Origin: an uncultured Planctomycetota bacterium
GTDB lineage: Bacteria > Planctomycetota > Phycisphaerae > UBA1845 > Fen-1342
Length of the DNA stretch: 64,000 bases
Direction of reading: 5' to 3'
NCBI GenBank assembly: GCA_900696525.1
Contig: CAADGL010000011.1
Span: forward strand, 281,459 to 345,458
Part shown: positions 53,967 to 63,150 of the stretch, piece after piece
Numbering within the stretch: the first letter of the stretch is position 1
How the letters are laid out: each line of letters begins with the position of its first letter
Notes under the pieces: generated by a model
Told to the model about the DNA's origin: nothing
The model's database searches: none
What the model saw: only the letters and a program-made list of their open reading frames with translations
Position numbers and translations under genes: made by a program

Positions 53967-55211
53967 ATGAAAGACCCGCTGCGCGAGATCGCCGACCTGC
54001 GCCGCATCCTCGACGTCGCCCGTCACATGGCGGTCGTCAACGACCTGGACGTGCTGCTGGGTACGATCGTCGAGGCCGCGTGCGAAGTGCTCGGCTGCGA
54101 ACGCGCCACGATCTACCTCTACGACGCCGAACGCCGCGAGCTCTACAGTCGCGTCGCCAAGGGCATCGATGCGATCCGCTTCCCGGCGGATCGCGGCATC
54201 GCGGGCGCGGCTGCGACCGCGCGGGCCTGCGTCAACGTGCCGGATGCGTACGCGGACGCGCGCTTCAATCCGGAGTTCGACCGCAAGCACGGCTTCCGCA
54301 CGCGCAACCTGCTGGCGATCCCGCTGGAGAACCTCGACGGCGACCTGATCGGCGTCGTCCAGGCGATCAACAAGCACGGCGCCGCGTTCGATCGTGAGGA
54401 CGAGTCGCTCGCCGAGGCGCTCAGCGCCCAGGCCGGCGTCGCGCTCGAGCGCGCCCGCCTGCTCGAACAGTACGCCGAAAAGCAGCGCATGCAGCGCGAC
54501 CTCGACCTGGCGCGCTCCATCCAGCAGGGCCTCTTTCCGAAGCGCGATCCGCACGTTCCCGGCTACGAGATCGCCGGCTGGAACCGCCCCGCCGATGAGA
54601 CCGGCGGCGACTGCTACGACTTCATCCCGCTATCCGGCGGGCGCCTGGCGCTGCTCCTGGCCGACGCGACGGGGCACGGCATCGGCGCCGCGCTCGTGAT
54701 CGCCGAGGCGCGCTCCCTGGTCCGCGCGCTGCTCTCGGTCACCGACGACCTGGCGCGCGTCGCCGTCGCCGTCAACCGCCTGCTGGCCCACGACCTCGCC
54801 GGCGATCGCTTCGTCACCGCGTTCCTTGGTGTGCTTGACCCTGTGCGGCACTGCGTGGAGTACGTCTCAGGCGGACAGGGGCCGCTGCTGCTGGTGACGC
54901 GCGAAGCGGCCGTGCAGCGCCCGGCCAACGCGCTGCCGTTCGCCGTGCTCGACGAGCTCGACCAGATCGAGATCGGCCGCTTCGATCTCGCGCCCGGCGC
55001 GACGCTCGTGCTGCTGACCGACGGGTTCTACGAAGCGGGCGACCCGCAGGGTGAACTGTTCGGCGAGGCGCGCGTGATCTCCTTCATCCAGGGCCGCGCC
55101 GCCGAGCCGCTCGGCGACACGATCGTCGCGCTGCACGACGCGATCCAGCACTTCACGCGCAACGCCCCGCAGGCCGACGACCTCACCGCCCTGCTCGTCC
55201 GCCGGCTGTGA
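53967..55211 (+). CDS. GAF-SpoIIE (PP2C) serine phosphatase
   Basis: 414 aa. Residues about 20-165 are a GAF sensor domain (FNPEFDRKHGFRTRNLLAIPL, FDREDESLAEALSAQ). A linker helix with LARSIQQGLFPKRDP leads into a PP2C/SpoIIE phosphatase domain (195-410): GGDCYDFI, LADATGHGIGAAL, LTDGFYEAGDPQGELFG and the terminal DDLTALLVRRL. These dephosphorylate anti-sigma antagonist proteins. The ATG at 53967 is the first before the GAF domain; the upstream frame is a shadow. No partner is visible nearby. It is cytoplasmic. Confidence 0.92.
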   Translation: MKDPLREIADLRRILDVARHMAVVNDLDVLLGTIVEAACEVLGCERATIYLYDAERRELYSRVAKGIDAIRFPADRGIAGAAATARACVNVPDAYADARFNPEFDRKHGFRTRNLLAIPLENLDGDLIGVVQAINKHGAAFDREDESLAEALSAQAGVALERARLLEQYAEKQRMQRDLDLARSIQQGLFPKRDPHVPGYEIAGWNRPADETGGDCYDFIPLSGGRLALLLADATGHGIGAALVIAEARSLVRALLSVTDDLARVAVAVNRLLAHDLAGDRFVTAFLGVLDPVRHCVEYVSGGQGPLLLVTREAAVQRPANALPFAVLDELDQIEIGRFDLAPGATLVLLTDGFYEAGDPQGELFGEARVISFIQGRAAEPLGDTIVALHDAIQHFTRNAPQADDLTALLVRRL

Positions 55212-55347
55212 GCCGATTATCGCCCGTCCCGCCTTCGCGTTTTCCTGGCGCTCGCCCGGTCCCGATTGCGCCAAGCAAGGTGTGGCCGCCATTCGTGCGG
55301 GCCCATTCAACGGTTGCCGCCGGTCTACGACAACTGGAGGAAATACG

Positions 55348-57186
55348 ATGCTCGTCGCACCCGCAACGCTGCGAAACGGGGCTGCCGTGCTTGTGATGGC
55401 CGCGGCCACGGTCGGACCGGCGTTGGCCCAGGGGCCGCTTGGCTCCGGCTTCACCTACCAGGGCGCGCTGTACGCCGACGGCGCGCCCGCCGGCGGCCTG
55501 TACGATCTGCAATTCCGAATGTACGACGCGGCTACGGGCGGCATCCAGGTCGGCCCGACACTGTGCATCGACAACGTGGGCGTCGTGGAGGGTCTGTTCA
55601 CGGCAGTGCTCGACTTCGGCGCCCCGTTCGCCGGGCAGCAGCGTTTCCTGGAGATCGGCGTCCGCCCGGACACCGGCCAGAATTGCGGCGACAGCACGGG
55701 CTTTGCGCTGCTCTCCCCGCGCCAGGCGCTGACCGCGACTCCGTACGCCCTTCACGCGCTGGATGCCGGCGGGCTGCGGACGCGCCCGGTGTCCAGCGCC
55801 GCGCCCGGCAGCGGACAGGTGCTGAAGTGGAGTGGGACGGCGTGGGCGCCCGCGGCGGACGGCCTCCTGCTGCCCTACGACGGCGTGGGTGGGGCGCTGT
55901 CGGTGTTTCGCGTTACCAACACCAGCGGCGTGATGAACGCGGCGGGGGTGCATGGTTTGATGAATGTCTCGCAGGCCGGCGCGCAGTCCGCGGGCGTGCG
56001 CGGCGAGCACTTCGGGGCAGGCGGCGCCGGGTGCGGCGTGATGGGTGTGCATGCGAACTCGGGCACCGGCGTCATGGCCCTGACAGACGGCGGGGTCGCC
56101 TATTATGGTGCTGCCAACTCGCCGACGGCCACCAACTTCGGCGCGTGGGCCGAGTCTTTTGGTCCGGGCGGACGCGGCGTCCTGGGCATTGCCTTCGGGG
56201 AAACGGGCACGACCATCGGCGGGCAGTTCAGCGCCATCGCTCCCACCTCGCGCGCCCTCTACGCCAACGCCAGCAACTGGACCGGCACGAACTACGGACT
56301 CTGGGCGATCTCTGAGGGCAACACCGGCCGAGGTGTGCTCGGCCAGGCGCTATCGCCCTCGGGCAGCACCTTCGGCGGGCGCTTCGAGGCGGCCAGCACC
56401 GGGGCGCGCGGCGTGCTCGGCCTGGCCGCGGCAACCACCGGCGACGCCGTGGGCGTGTTCGCGCAGTCCAACAGCACCGCGGGCCGCGGCGTGTACGCCT
56501 GGTCGGTCGCCAGCAGCGGCGCGACCTACGGCGTGTATGGGCGATGCGACAGCCCGGCGGGTTTTGGCGTGTTCGCGGAAGGAGCACTGGGCGCCTCGGG
56601 CACGAAGTCGTTCTGCATCGACCACCCGGACTATCCGGAGAACATGCACCTGCTGCACTACAGCGCCGAGTCGCCCGATGTCATCAACTTCTACTCGGGA
56701 ACCATCCTGCTCGATGGCGCGGGCGAGGCGGTCGTCGAGCTGCCGCACTATTTCGCCAAGATCAATCGCGACCCGCGCTACGCGCTGACGGCGGTCGGGG
56801 CGCCGATGCCCATGCTGCACGTCGCCCGCGAGATCGACGACGACGCGCTGCAAGTCGGGCAGCAGTCCGCCGCGGGGCAGCCGGCCCCCGTTTGCTCGTT
56901 CCGCATCGCGGGCGGGGCGCCGCACGCGAGGGTCTCGTGGCGGGTGGACGCGATTCGCAACGACGCGTGGGTGCGGGCGCGAGGTGCGCCCGTGGAGCTG
57001 CTCAAGGCCGGATCGGAGCGCGGCCGCTATCGCCATCCGGCCCACTACGGCCATGGCGAGGACCGCGGCATGGGCTACGAGCCGGAACACCTGACCGAGG
57101 ACGACGAGGACTTCGGCCGCACGCTCGCCGCCAGACCCGAGGGCGCCCAGCCCTTGCCGACGAGCGCCCGCCGACCGACGCCGTAA
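55348..57186 (+). CDS. Large secreted surface protein with repeat head domain
   Basis: 612 aa. A signal peptide ending in GPALAQG is followed by a beta-rich domain (LGSGFTYQGALYADGAPAGGLYDLQF) seen at the start of many planctomycete surface proteins. Then comes a Gly/Ala/Thr-rich region (residues about 180-420) of short repeats such as GVYAWSVASSGATYGVYGR and TNFGAWAESFGPGGRGVLG. A C-terminal domain (430-570) with FCIDHPDYPENMHLLHYSAESPDVINFYSG follows, and an acidic, disordered end. CTGGAGGAAAT precedes the ATG. The layout suggests a trimeric fibre-like adhesin. Confidence 0.75.
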   Translation: MLVAPATLRNGAAVLVMAAATVGPALAQGPLGSGFTYQGALYADGAPAGGLYDLQFRMYDAATGGIQVGPTLCIDNVGVVEGLFTAVLDFGAPFAGQQRFLEIGVRPDTGQNCGDSTGFALLSPRQALTATPYALHALDAGGLRTRPVSSAAPGSGQVLKWSGTAWAPAADGLLLPYDGVGGALSVFRVTNTSGVMNAAGVHGLMNVSQAGAQSAGVRGEHFGAGGAGCGVMGVHANSGTGVMALTDGGVAYYGAANSPTATNFGAWAESFGPGGRGVLGIAFGETGTTIGGQFSAIAPTSRALYANASNWTGTNYGLWAISEGNTGRGVLGQALSPSGSTFGGRFEAASTGARGVLGLAAATTGDAVGVFAQSNSTAGRGVYAWSVASSGATYGVYGRCDSPAGFGVFAEGALGASGTKSFCIDHPDYPENMHLLHYSAESPDVINFYSGTILLDGAGEAVVELPHYFAKINRDPRYALTAVGAPMPMLHVAREIDDDALQVGQQSAAGQPAPVCSFRIAGGAPHARVSWRVDAIRNDAWVRARGAPVELLKAGSERGRYRHPAHYGHGEDRGMGYEPEHLTEDDEDFGRTLAARPEGAQPLPTSARRPTP

Positions 57187-57206
57187 CGTGCACGGCGCGT
57201 GCTTTT

Positions 57207-57250
57207 TGCTTGGTGCTTAGTGCTTGGTGCTTAGTGCTTGGTGCTTAGTG
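57207..57250. repeat. 14-bp tandem repeat, three copies
   Basis: TGCTTGGTGCTTAG is repeated three times without a mismatch from 57207 to 57248, and the pattern itself is made of a 7-bp subunit. It follows the stop of the surface-protein gene. Confidence 0.8.
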
Positions 57251-57434
57251 CGCCCGCGCGACCCGAGCAGCCGCAATCGGCGAAGCCCGGCCCTGCCTCG
57301 TCCGCGAACGTCACGAGGCAACCCGCGTTGATCAGCTCGCACAGCTCGCGCGACGTCACCGTCGTCCGCATGTAGTCCACGTCGAAGTCCGGTATCTCCT
57401 CGCGACCCGACACGACGATCAAGGCGGGTCGCAC
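57231..57434 (-). CDS. Short ORF or gene fragment
   Basis: A minus-strand frame encoding PALIVVSGREEIPDFDVDYM and SRELCELINAGCLVTFADEA with high GC3. The C-terminal six residues come from the 14-bp repeat, so the original end has probably been replaced. The GTG at 57434 is the assumed start. A truncated gene is more likely than a working one. Confidence 0.3.
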   Translation of the reverse strand: MRPALIVVSGREEIPDFDVDYMRTTVTSRELCELINAGCLVTFADEAGPGFADCGCSGRAGALSTKH

Positions 57435-57442
57435 GTGCCTAG

Positions 57443-57886
57443 CTCGCACGCCGCGACGCAGGCGATGAACGCGTCGTTCAGCTCGATCGTCCAGTCCGAG
57501 CGGTTCAGCACGACGCGATCTACGCCCTCGCTTTCAGTCCAGACGGAACCCACCTGGTCTCGGGCTCGCGTGACCGCACCCTGCGCGTCTGGGACACGCG
57601 CGCTCGCACCGCGATCGCGGTTCTGCGCGGCCACACGGACGAGGTCTTTGCCGTCGCCTTCAGCCCGGATGGACGGCGCATCGTCTCGGCCGGCCGCGAC
57701 CGGGCGATCCGGGTCTGGGACGCGGAGCGGCTCGAAGAGATCACCCAACTCCACGGCCACACGTCGTACGTCTACAGCCTGGCCTTCAGCCCCGACGGCC
57801 TGGCGCTGGCCTCGGGCGGCGGAGACAGCACCGTTCGGCTGTGGGGAACGCGCGCGTACGGCGGGCTCGGACGCCCGTCGCGGTAG
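57443..57886 (+). pseudogene. WD40-repeat protein remnant
   Basis: The frame, opening right after a TAG at 57440-57442, holds three WD40 blades: ALAFSPDGTHLVSGSRDRTL with RVWD, VAFSPDGRRIVSAGRDRAIR with VWD, and LAFSPDGLALASGGGDSTVR with LWG. No ATG, GTG or TTG with a plausible RBS precedes the first blade, and normal WD40 proteins have six or more. It looks like the 3' end of a larger gene, such as a WD40 or protein-kinase-WD40 protein, that lost its beginning. Confidence 0.6.
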
Positions 57887-57992
57887 TGGTCGGTCTGGGG
57901 CTCGTCGCGGACACGGGTCTTTCGGCGAGGCGACCGGCCGGAAACCGGTCCGCCAGACTCAAACCGACCCATTTCGCCCGCGGCGACAGCTC

Positions 57993-58022
57993 TTGCCGCC
58001 GACGGTCCGCCGGGGTTAGAAT
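57993..58022 (+). promoter_or_regulatory. Candidate promoter of octaheme cytochrome gene
   Basis: TTGCCG (57993-57998), an 18-nt spacer and TAGAAT (58017-58022) lie 68 nt before the ATG at 58090. Both boxes are four or five of six to consensus. Confidence 0.45.
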
Positions 58023-58089
58023 AGTCTGCGTTCAGGTCTCGTTTTGTTTGGCTGACTCGTAGCACATCTTGGCTCTCGGTGAGCGGACG

Positions 58090-60081
58090 ATGTACTCCAT
58101 CGTGGCGCAAGGCGCGCTGGCTGCCGCGCTGCTGGTCGTGGTTATTCTGTACTATCGGGCCCGGGCTTCGCGCCCGTGGCGCGGCGCGGCCGTCATCGCC
58201 GTGGCCCTCGTGATCCTCACCGTTTCCGACGCCACTGTCCGCCGCGCCGATGCGCGCCGCCGCGCCGTATCCGTGGCTTCGCTGCGAAAGGACCTGCCGC
58301 ACCTGGGCCTGCCGCAGCGGGGCTACACGGCGTCGTCGCGCTGCCAGGCGTGCCATCCGAGCCAGCACGCGTCGTGGCATCGCACCTATCACCGCACGAT
58401 GACGCAGGCGGCGATCCCCGGCGCGGTCGTGGGTGACTTCAACAACGTCGAGTTGACGTCGTTCGGCCGCTCCTATCGTCTCGAACGCCGCGGCGACGAG
58501 TTCTGGGTGCGCATGGTTGATCCGGACTGGGAGCACGACCTGCTTGAGCGGGGCGTGCATCCGGACACGCAGGATCCGCCGCCGCCCGTCTGGAAGCGCG
58601 TCGTCATGACGACCGGCTCGCATCACCACCAGACCTGCTGGGTGGGCAGCACAGACAGCAAGGAGCTCTTTAACGTTCCCTTCGTGTGGCTGATCGACGA
58701 CCGGCGCTGGGCGCCGCGTGAGCGCGTCTTCCTGCGCCCGCCGGATTTCGGCCGCTCGTTCGACCGCTGGAACGACAACTGCATCGAATGCCACAGCACG
58801 CCGAGCGGCCGGGAGCTGGCGGACGCGCCGCACTTCACGGACACGCGCGTCAGCGAGCTGGGCATCGCGTGCGAGGCCTGTCACGGCCCCGGCGAGGAGC
58901 ATATCCGCGCCAACATGAACCCGACGCGCCGCTATTCCCTGCACTTCGGCGGCACGGGCGACCCGACCATCGTCAACCCGGCCCGGCTCGACGCGCAGCG
59001 CTCCGCCCAGGTCTGCGGCCAATGCCACGGCCTCAACCTCTTCAAGAGCAGCGCTCAGCGCGCCGGCGTCCGCTACAAGCCCGGCGACGACCTGCGCCTG
59101 TCGCGCGGCGTCCTCCGCGGCCGCGTCGACAACGTCGGCCCCGAGGAGATGGACGACTTTCGCGGCTCGCGCTCGCACATGGCGACCCAGGAGCCGACCT
59201 ACTTCGAGGACCGCTTCTGGCCCGACGGCATGGTCCGCGTCTCCGGCCGCGACCACAACGGCTTCATCGAGTCCCCTTGCTACCAGGGCGGCCGGCTCTC
59301 CTGCCTCAACTGTCACTCCATGCACAGCTACGCCAGCCGCGCCGGGCAGCTCGCCGTCGGCATGGACTCCAACGCCGCCTGCCTCCAGTGCCACGGCGAC
59401 ATCGGCGCCCGATTGACCGAGCATACGCACCACGCGCCCGGCTCGACGGGATCGCTCTGCTACAACTGCCACATGCCGCACACGGTCTACGGCCTGCTGA
59501 AAAACATCCGCAGCCACTGGATCGACAGCCCCTCGGTGGCCGTCGCCCAGGCGACCGGCCGGCCCAACGCCTGTAACCTCTGTCACCTCGACCGGACGCT
59601 CGCCTGGACCGATCAGCACCTCAGGGAGTGGTACAGCCACGCCCCCGCCGATCTCAGCCCGGAGCAGCGCACGGTCGCCGACAGCCTGCTCTGGCTCCTC
59701 ACGGGCGACGCCAACCAGCGCGCCATCGCCGCCTGGCACATGGGCTGGGAGCCAGCGCGGCAAGCCAGCGGCGACGCCTGGATGCCGCCCTACCTCGCCC
59801 ATCTGATGATGGATCCGTACTCCGCGGTGCGCTACATCGCCGAGCGCTCCCTGCGGCGCATCGACGGTTTCGGCGGCGTGGTCTACGACTTCCTCGAGCC
59901 GCCTGAGGCGCTGCGGGCCCGGCGGCAGCAGATCATCGGCCTCTGGTATCAGCGGCAGTCGGCGCTGGGCGTGCAGCCGCGCGCCGAGCTTCTGATCGGC
60001 CCGGACGGGCAGCTCAACGGCAGCGAGCTGGCGCGCCTGGCAAGCCAACGCAACAACCGCCCGGTCGATCTTCGGGAATAA
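58090..60081 (+). CDS. Octaheme c-type cytochrome
   Basis: 663 aa. Two membrane helices at the N terminus (residues about 5-21 and 31-47) anchor the protein. Eight CxxCH heme-binding motifs follow: CQACH, CIECH, CEACH, CGQCH, CLNCH, CLQCH, CYNCH and CNLCH. Motifs 1-4 and 5-8 form two blocks separated by about 115 residues. A helical, HEAT-like C-terminal region (about 515-640) ends the protein. This is like cytochrome c554/c'-related multiheme proteins fused to a repeat domain. It would move electrons in the periplasm. ATG 58090 has GGTGAG upstream; a TTG seven codons earlier is possible. Confidence 0.9.
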   Translation: MYSIVAQGALAAALLVVVILYYRARASRPWRGAAVIAVALVILTVSDATVRRADARRRAVSVASLRKDLPHLGLPQRGYTASSRCQACHPSQHASWHRTYHRTMTQAAIPGAVVGDFNNVELTSFGRSYRLERRGDEFWVRMVDPDWEHDLLERGVHPDTQDPPPPVWKRVVMTTGSHHHQTCWVGSTDSKELFNVPFVWLIDDRRWAPRERVFLRPPDFGRSFDRWNDNCIECHSTPSGRELADAPHFTDTRVSELGIACEACHGPGEEHIRANMNPTRRYSLHFGGTGDPTIVNPARLDAQRSAQVCGQCHGLNLFKSSAQRAGVRYKPGDDLRLSRGVLRGRVDNVGPEEMDDFRGSRSHMATQEPTYFEDRFWPDGMVRVSGRDHNGFIESPCYQGGRLSCLNCHSMHSYASRAGQLAVGMDSNAACLQCHGDIGARLTEHTHHAPGSTGSLCYNCHMPHTVYGLLKNIRSHWIDSPSVAVAQATGRPNACNLCHLDRTLAWTDQHLREWYSHAPADLSPEQRTVADSLLWLLTGDANQRAIAAWHMGWEPARQASGDAWMPPYLAHLMMDPYSAVRYIAERSLRRIDGFGGVVYDFLEPPEALRARRQQIIGLWYQRQSALGVQPRAELLIGPDGQLNGSELARLASQRNNRPVDLRE

Positions 60082-60094
60082 GGGCCAGCCACGC

Positions 60095-60658
<564 letters not shown>

Positions 60659-60732
60659 CGGCGACAGTCCCAGCGACTGATCTGCGGCGTTCGCGTGAGG
60701 CTGCGGGTCTTTTGGCGTCGAAAGGAGCCGGC

Positions 60733-61110
60733 ATGCCCATCATCGGCGCTCACGCGCTGCTCTACACCAGCGAGCCCGACGCCTTGCGGGCCATGCTCCG
60801 CGACGTGTTCGGCTTTCCCCACGTCGACGCCGGCGAGGGCTGGCTCATCTTCGCCCTTCCCCCGGCCGAGCTCGGCGTCCACCCCGCCGAAGGGCCGACG
60901 TATGAATCCGGGACGCGCCATCAAGTCACGTTCATGTGCGACGATATCGAGGCGACCGTCCGCGATCTGCGACGCAAGGGCGTGGACGTTCGCGGCGAAC
61001 CGTTCAACGAGGGCTGGGGAATCCACGTCACGCTCGTCTTGCCAGGCGGTGTTGAAGTGCTCCTCTACCAACCCCTGCACCCGATCGCGGCACATGGCGC
61101 CAGGGCCTAG
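60733..61110 (+). CDS. VOC (glyoxalase-like) family protein
   Basis: 125 aa. The glyoxalase/bleomycin-resistance fold shows in AHALLYTSEPDALRAMLRDVFGFP, LGVHPAEGP, HQVTFMCDDIEATVRDLRRKGV and LPGGVEVLLYQP. The usual metal-binding His/Glu pair is only partly conserved. AAAGGAG precedes the ATG at 60733. The stop codon lies inside the left end of the MITE-like element that follows. Substrate unknown. Confidence 0.85.
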   Translation: MPIIGAHALLYTSEPDALRAMLRDVFGFPHVDAGEGWLIFALPPAELGVHPAEGPTYESGTRHQVTFMCDDIEATVRDLRRKGVDVRGEPFNEGWGIHVTLVLPGGVEVLLYQPLHPIAAHGARA

Positions 61111-61239
61111 TGCGGCGCCTCAAAAATGCTGGAGCTTAAGGGTGGGGCAGGCATCTTGCCTGCCCGAGCCAAGAGACGGGCCGGAAGCCCGCCCCACCCA
61201 GCCTTGAAATGTCGCATTATTTCAGAGGCACTGCACTAG
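61107..61239. mobile_element. MITE-like element with 15-bp terminal inverted repeats
   Basis: CTAGTGCGGCGCCTC (61107-61121) and the complement of 61225-61239, CTAGTGCAGTGCCTC, match at 13 of 15 positions. Inside, GGGTGGGGC and GCCCCACCC make a second inverted pair and GGGCAGGC is repeated. No ORF is inside. The element's left end supplies the stop codon of the VOC gene. Confidence 0.5.
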
Positions 61240-61331
61240 CGCTGGGTGCGGCTGCGGCGGGGCGGCGAGTTGACGTGCGGTCGGCGGGGGCATATTCTTG
61301 CCTGTCTGGGTGGTCGTTTGACGGAGTACCC

Positions 61332-61404
61332 GCTCCCATCGTCTAGTGGCCCAGGACATAGCCCTCTCAAGGCTAAGACACGGGTTCGAGTCCCGTTGGG
61401 AGCG
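61332..61404 (+). tRNA. tRNA-Glu (CTC)
   Basis: 73 nt. The acceptor stem is GCTCCCA pairing with TGGGAGC, and the discriminator is G. The anticodon stem-loop is TAGCC CTCTCAA GGCTA with anticodon CTC (Glu). The T arm is CGGGTTCGAGTCCCG. CCA is not encoded. It is isolated between the MITE-like element and repetitive DNA. Confidence 0.95.
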
Positions 61405-61669
61405 TCCTTTTCATGCCCGCGGCGCGGACAACGGCGCTGCGCCCGGCCGGCGATCGAAAACCGTCGGCCGCGCCTCGGATCGGGCGCCTCGGATCGGGCA
61501 AAGCCCCAGCAGAGCCGCGCTGTCCCCTGCGCGGCCCCAAGTCGGACACGCTGAGCGACGGCTGTCCGTCGCGGCGCGCCTTTCGCGGCGCTCCTGACAA
61601 TAGGCCAACCGTTACGCGCCTCAGAGAAGGCACAAGCTGGGAGGGCGATCGTGTGCTCGTCCGGCGCAA

Positions 61670-61694
61670 CCGCTTCCTGACGGGCGCGGCTCGG
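61670..61694 (+). repeat. Copy of a 25-bp dispersed repeat
   Basis: Reads CCGCTTCCTGA...GCGGCTCGG. The last bases overlap the first unit of the 19-bp tandem array. Confidence 0.6.
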
Positions 61695-61820
61695 ATCGGC
61701 TCGCGCGGCACGGATCGGTTCGCACGGCTCGGATCGGTTCGCACGGCACGGATCGGTTCGCACGGCTCGGATCGGTTCGCACGGCACGGATCGGTTCGCA
61801 CGGCACGGATCGGCTCGGGC
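61688..61820. repeat. 19-bp tandem repeat, seven copies
   Basis: Units of GGCTCGGATCGGTTCGCAC or the same with A at position 4 follow each other without spacers from 61688 to 61820; units 2-6 alternate A and T regularly, and the first and last units are diverged. Confidence 0.9.
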
Positions 61821-61912
61821 AGGTGGCGGAATCCGCGCGTGAAATGGAGCGGCCCCGGTCGGCGAGCGCCGGACCGGGGCCTGCCCTTCGAGAACTCAGG
61901 ACGCGAGCGGGA

Positions 61913-62887
61913 TCAGCGACGCCGCAGAACGGCCAGGCCGCCGAGCGCCAGCAGGACGAGGCTGGTCGGCTCCGGAGCGAAGGAGATCGCACCGAAGCTG
62001 TGGTTGACGCAGTCGCCGCCGCTGTAGTACGTCGTGAGGAACCCGAGCGCCGTGTCGCCTGGAGTCATCCAGGGCGCGCTATTGCCCTCGCCGTGGTCGT
62101 ACTGGACGGTGCCGGGCGCGCCCCACGGCCCAGGGCCGAGCAGCCCCTGCCATGCATCGCCGGGAGCGCCGGTGCCGCCCAGGATCCCGCTGACGATGGA
62201 CCCGTTGATGAGGAAATCATCGCCCCAGCCGCCGGTCCCGCCGTCAAACTGCCCGTCGTTGGCGTTCAGAAAGAAGTGCGCCGGCCCGCCGGGATAGGGG
62301 TTGAGCCAGCCGCTCATCGTGCCTGGCGCCAGGCCGACGCCCGTGTCCGTCTGCGTCGCGCCGGTGTACACGTGCACGGCGCGCGTCGGGCCGCCGTTGT
62401 CGTAGACGACCAGCAGCGAGACACCCTCCGCCAGGTCGACGCCGGCGGCGTGCGGGCGGTCGTTCGCGGTTCCCACGGAGTAGACGCCGGGGCCAAAGGC
62501 GGCCATCAGGCCCGTGACGTCGGCCGTGTAGTTGGTGGTGAAGGCGTTGCCCCAGCAGACGTCGGGACTTAGCAGTCCCGTGACGGCGCCTACGACGCCG
62601 AAGCCGTTGATGGTGATGCCGGAATTGGTGCCGACGGTGGCCGTGGTCTCGAGGTATGACCAGTGAGCCCAGGCCTTCACCACCGTCCCGGGCCAGGCCA
62701 TGCCGATCGGGAACGGGTCCATTGTCTGGTTGCCGCCGAAGCCCGGCGTGCGGCCCGCGTTTCCGCCGGTTACGTAGTCTCCGTTGACGTAGCCGGTCCA
62801 CATCGGCGCGGGGCCGAACTGCGCCAGCGTCACTCCGGCGCACGCAAGCACAACGCCGGCGCACGCCACAAATCGCCACAGTCTCAT
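61913..62887 (-). CDS. PEP-CTERM secreted protein
   Basis: 324 aa. The signal peptide is FVACAGVVLACAGVTLAQF. The body is Gly/Asn/Thr-rich and beta-structured (TGYVNGDYVTGGNAGRTPGF, HVYTGATQTDTGVGLAPGT) without a known enzyme motif. The C terminus is APEPTSLVLLALGGLAVLRRR, a classic PEP-CTERM tail (PEP, hydrophobic, RRR). The ATG at 62887 has GAGGAGATT upstream; a longer frame is not used. It would be sorted by exosortase. Confidence 0.88.
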   Translation of the reverse strand: MRLWRFVACAGVVLACAGVTLAQFGPAPMWTGYVNGDYVTGGNAGRTPGFGGNQTMDPFPIGMAWPGTVVKAWAHWSYLETTATVGTNSGITINGFGVVGAVTGLLSPDVCWGNAFTTNYTADVTGLMAAFGPGVYSVGTANDRPHAAGVDLAEGVSLLVVYDNGGPTRAVHVYTGATQTDTGVGLAPGTMSGWLNPYPGGPAHFFLNANDGQFDGGTGGWGDDFLINGSIVSGILGGTGAPGDAWQGLLGPGPWGAPGTVQYDHGEGNSAPWMTPGDTALGFLTTYYSGGDCVNHSFGAISFAPEPTSLVLLALGGLAVLRRR

Positions 62888-63150
62888 AGCAATCTCCTCC
62901 TCTAGAAAGACGTGATCGACCCGAGGAACGAGAGGGGCGTGCCGGCACAAACCGAGGCGCCTATCTCGAACGGCAGCCATAATAGGCACGTCCGTCCGAG
63001 AAGTCAATGACGTTATGCCAGGTGACAGGATCGCCTAGGCTGAGATAGTTCCTCCGGCCGCGGCGCAGTCTTCGGTATCGGGCAACTGGAGTCGCGGCAA
63101 ACACTTGCGCGCCAGCTCCGATGGCCGCTGCCGCGCGATATCATCCTGCG

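Larger units (their letters stand above)
61405..61912. other. Gene-free stretch after tRNA-Glu
   Basis: 508 nt without a credible gene. It contains the dispersed 25-bp repeat (61670-61694) and the 19-bp tandem array (61688-61820). Reading frames on both strands are repeat-derived. Nothing else is recognised; an attachment site was considered because it follows a tRNA, but no integrase and no duplicated tRNA end were found. Confidence 0.6.

Noticed and set aside
61688..61820. Ser/Arg-rich peptide repeats encoded by the 19-bp array
   Set aside because: The unit is not a multiple of three, so the frame shifts every unit; the ORFs there are chance.
61332..61912. tRNA-Glu as an integration site for a genomic island
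   Set aside because: No integrase and no direct repeat of the tRNA 3' end were found nearby.
62885..63007. TTGACT/TATTAT promoter for the second PEP-CTERM gene
   Set aside because: Spacing is only 13 nt and no better -35 exists, so it was not annotated.
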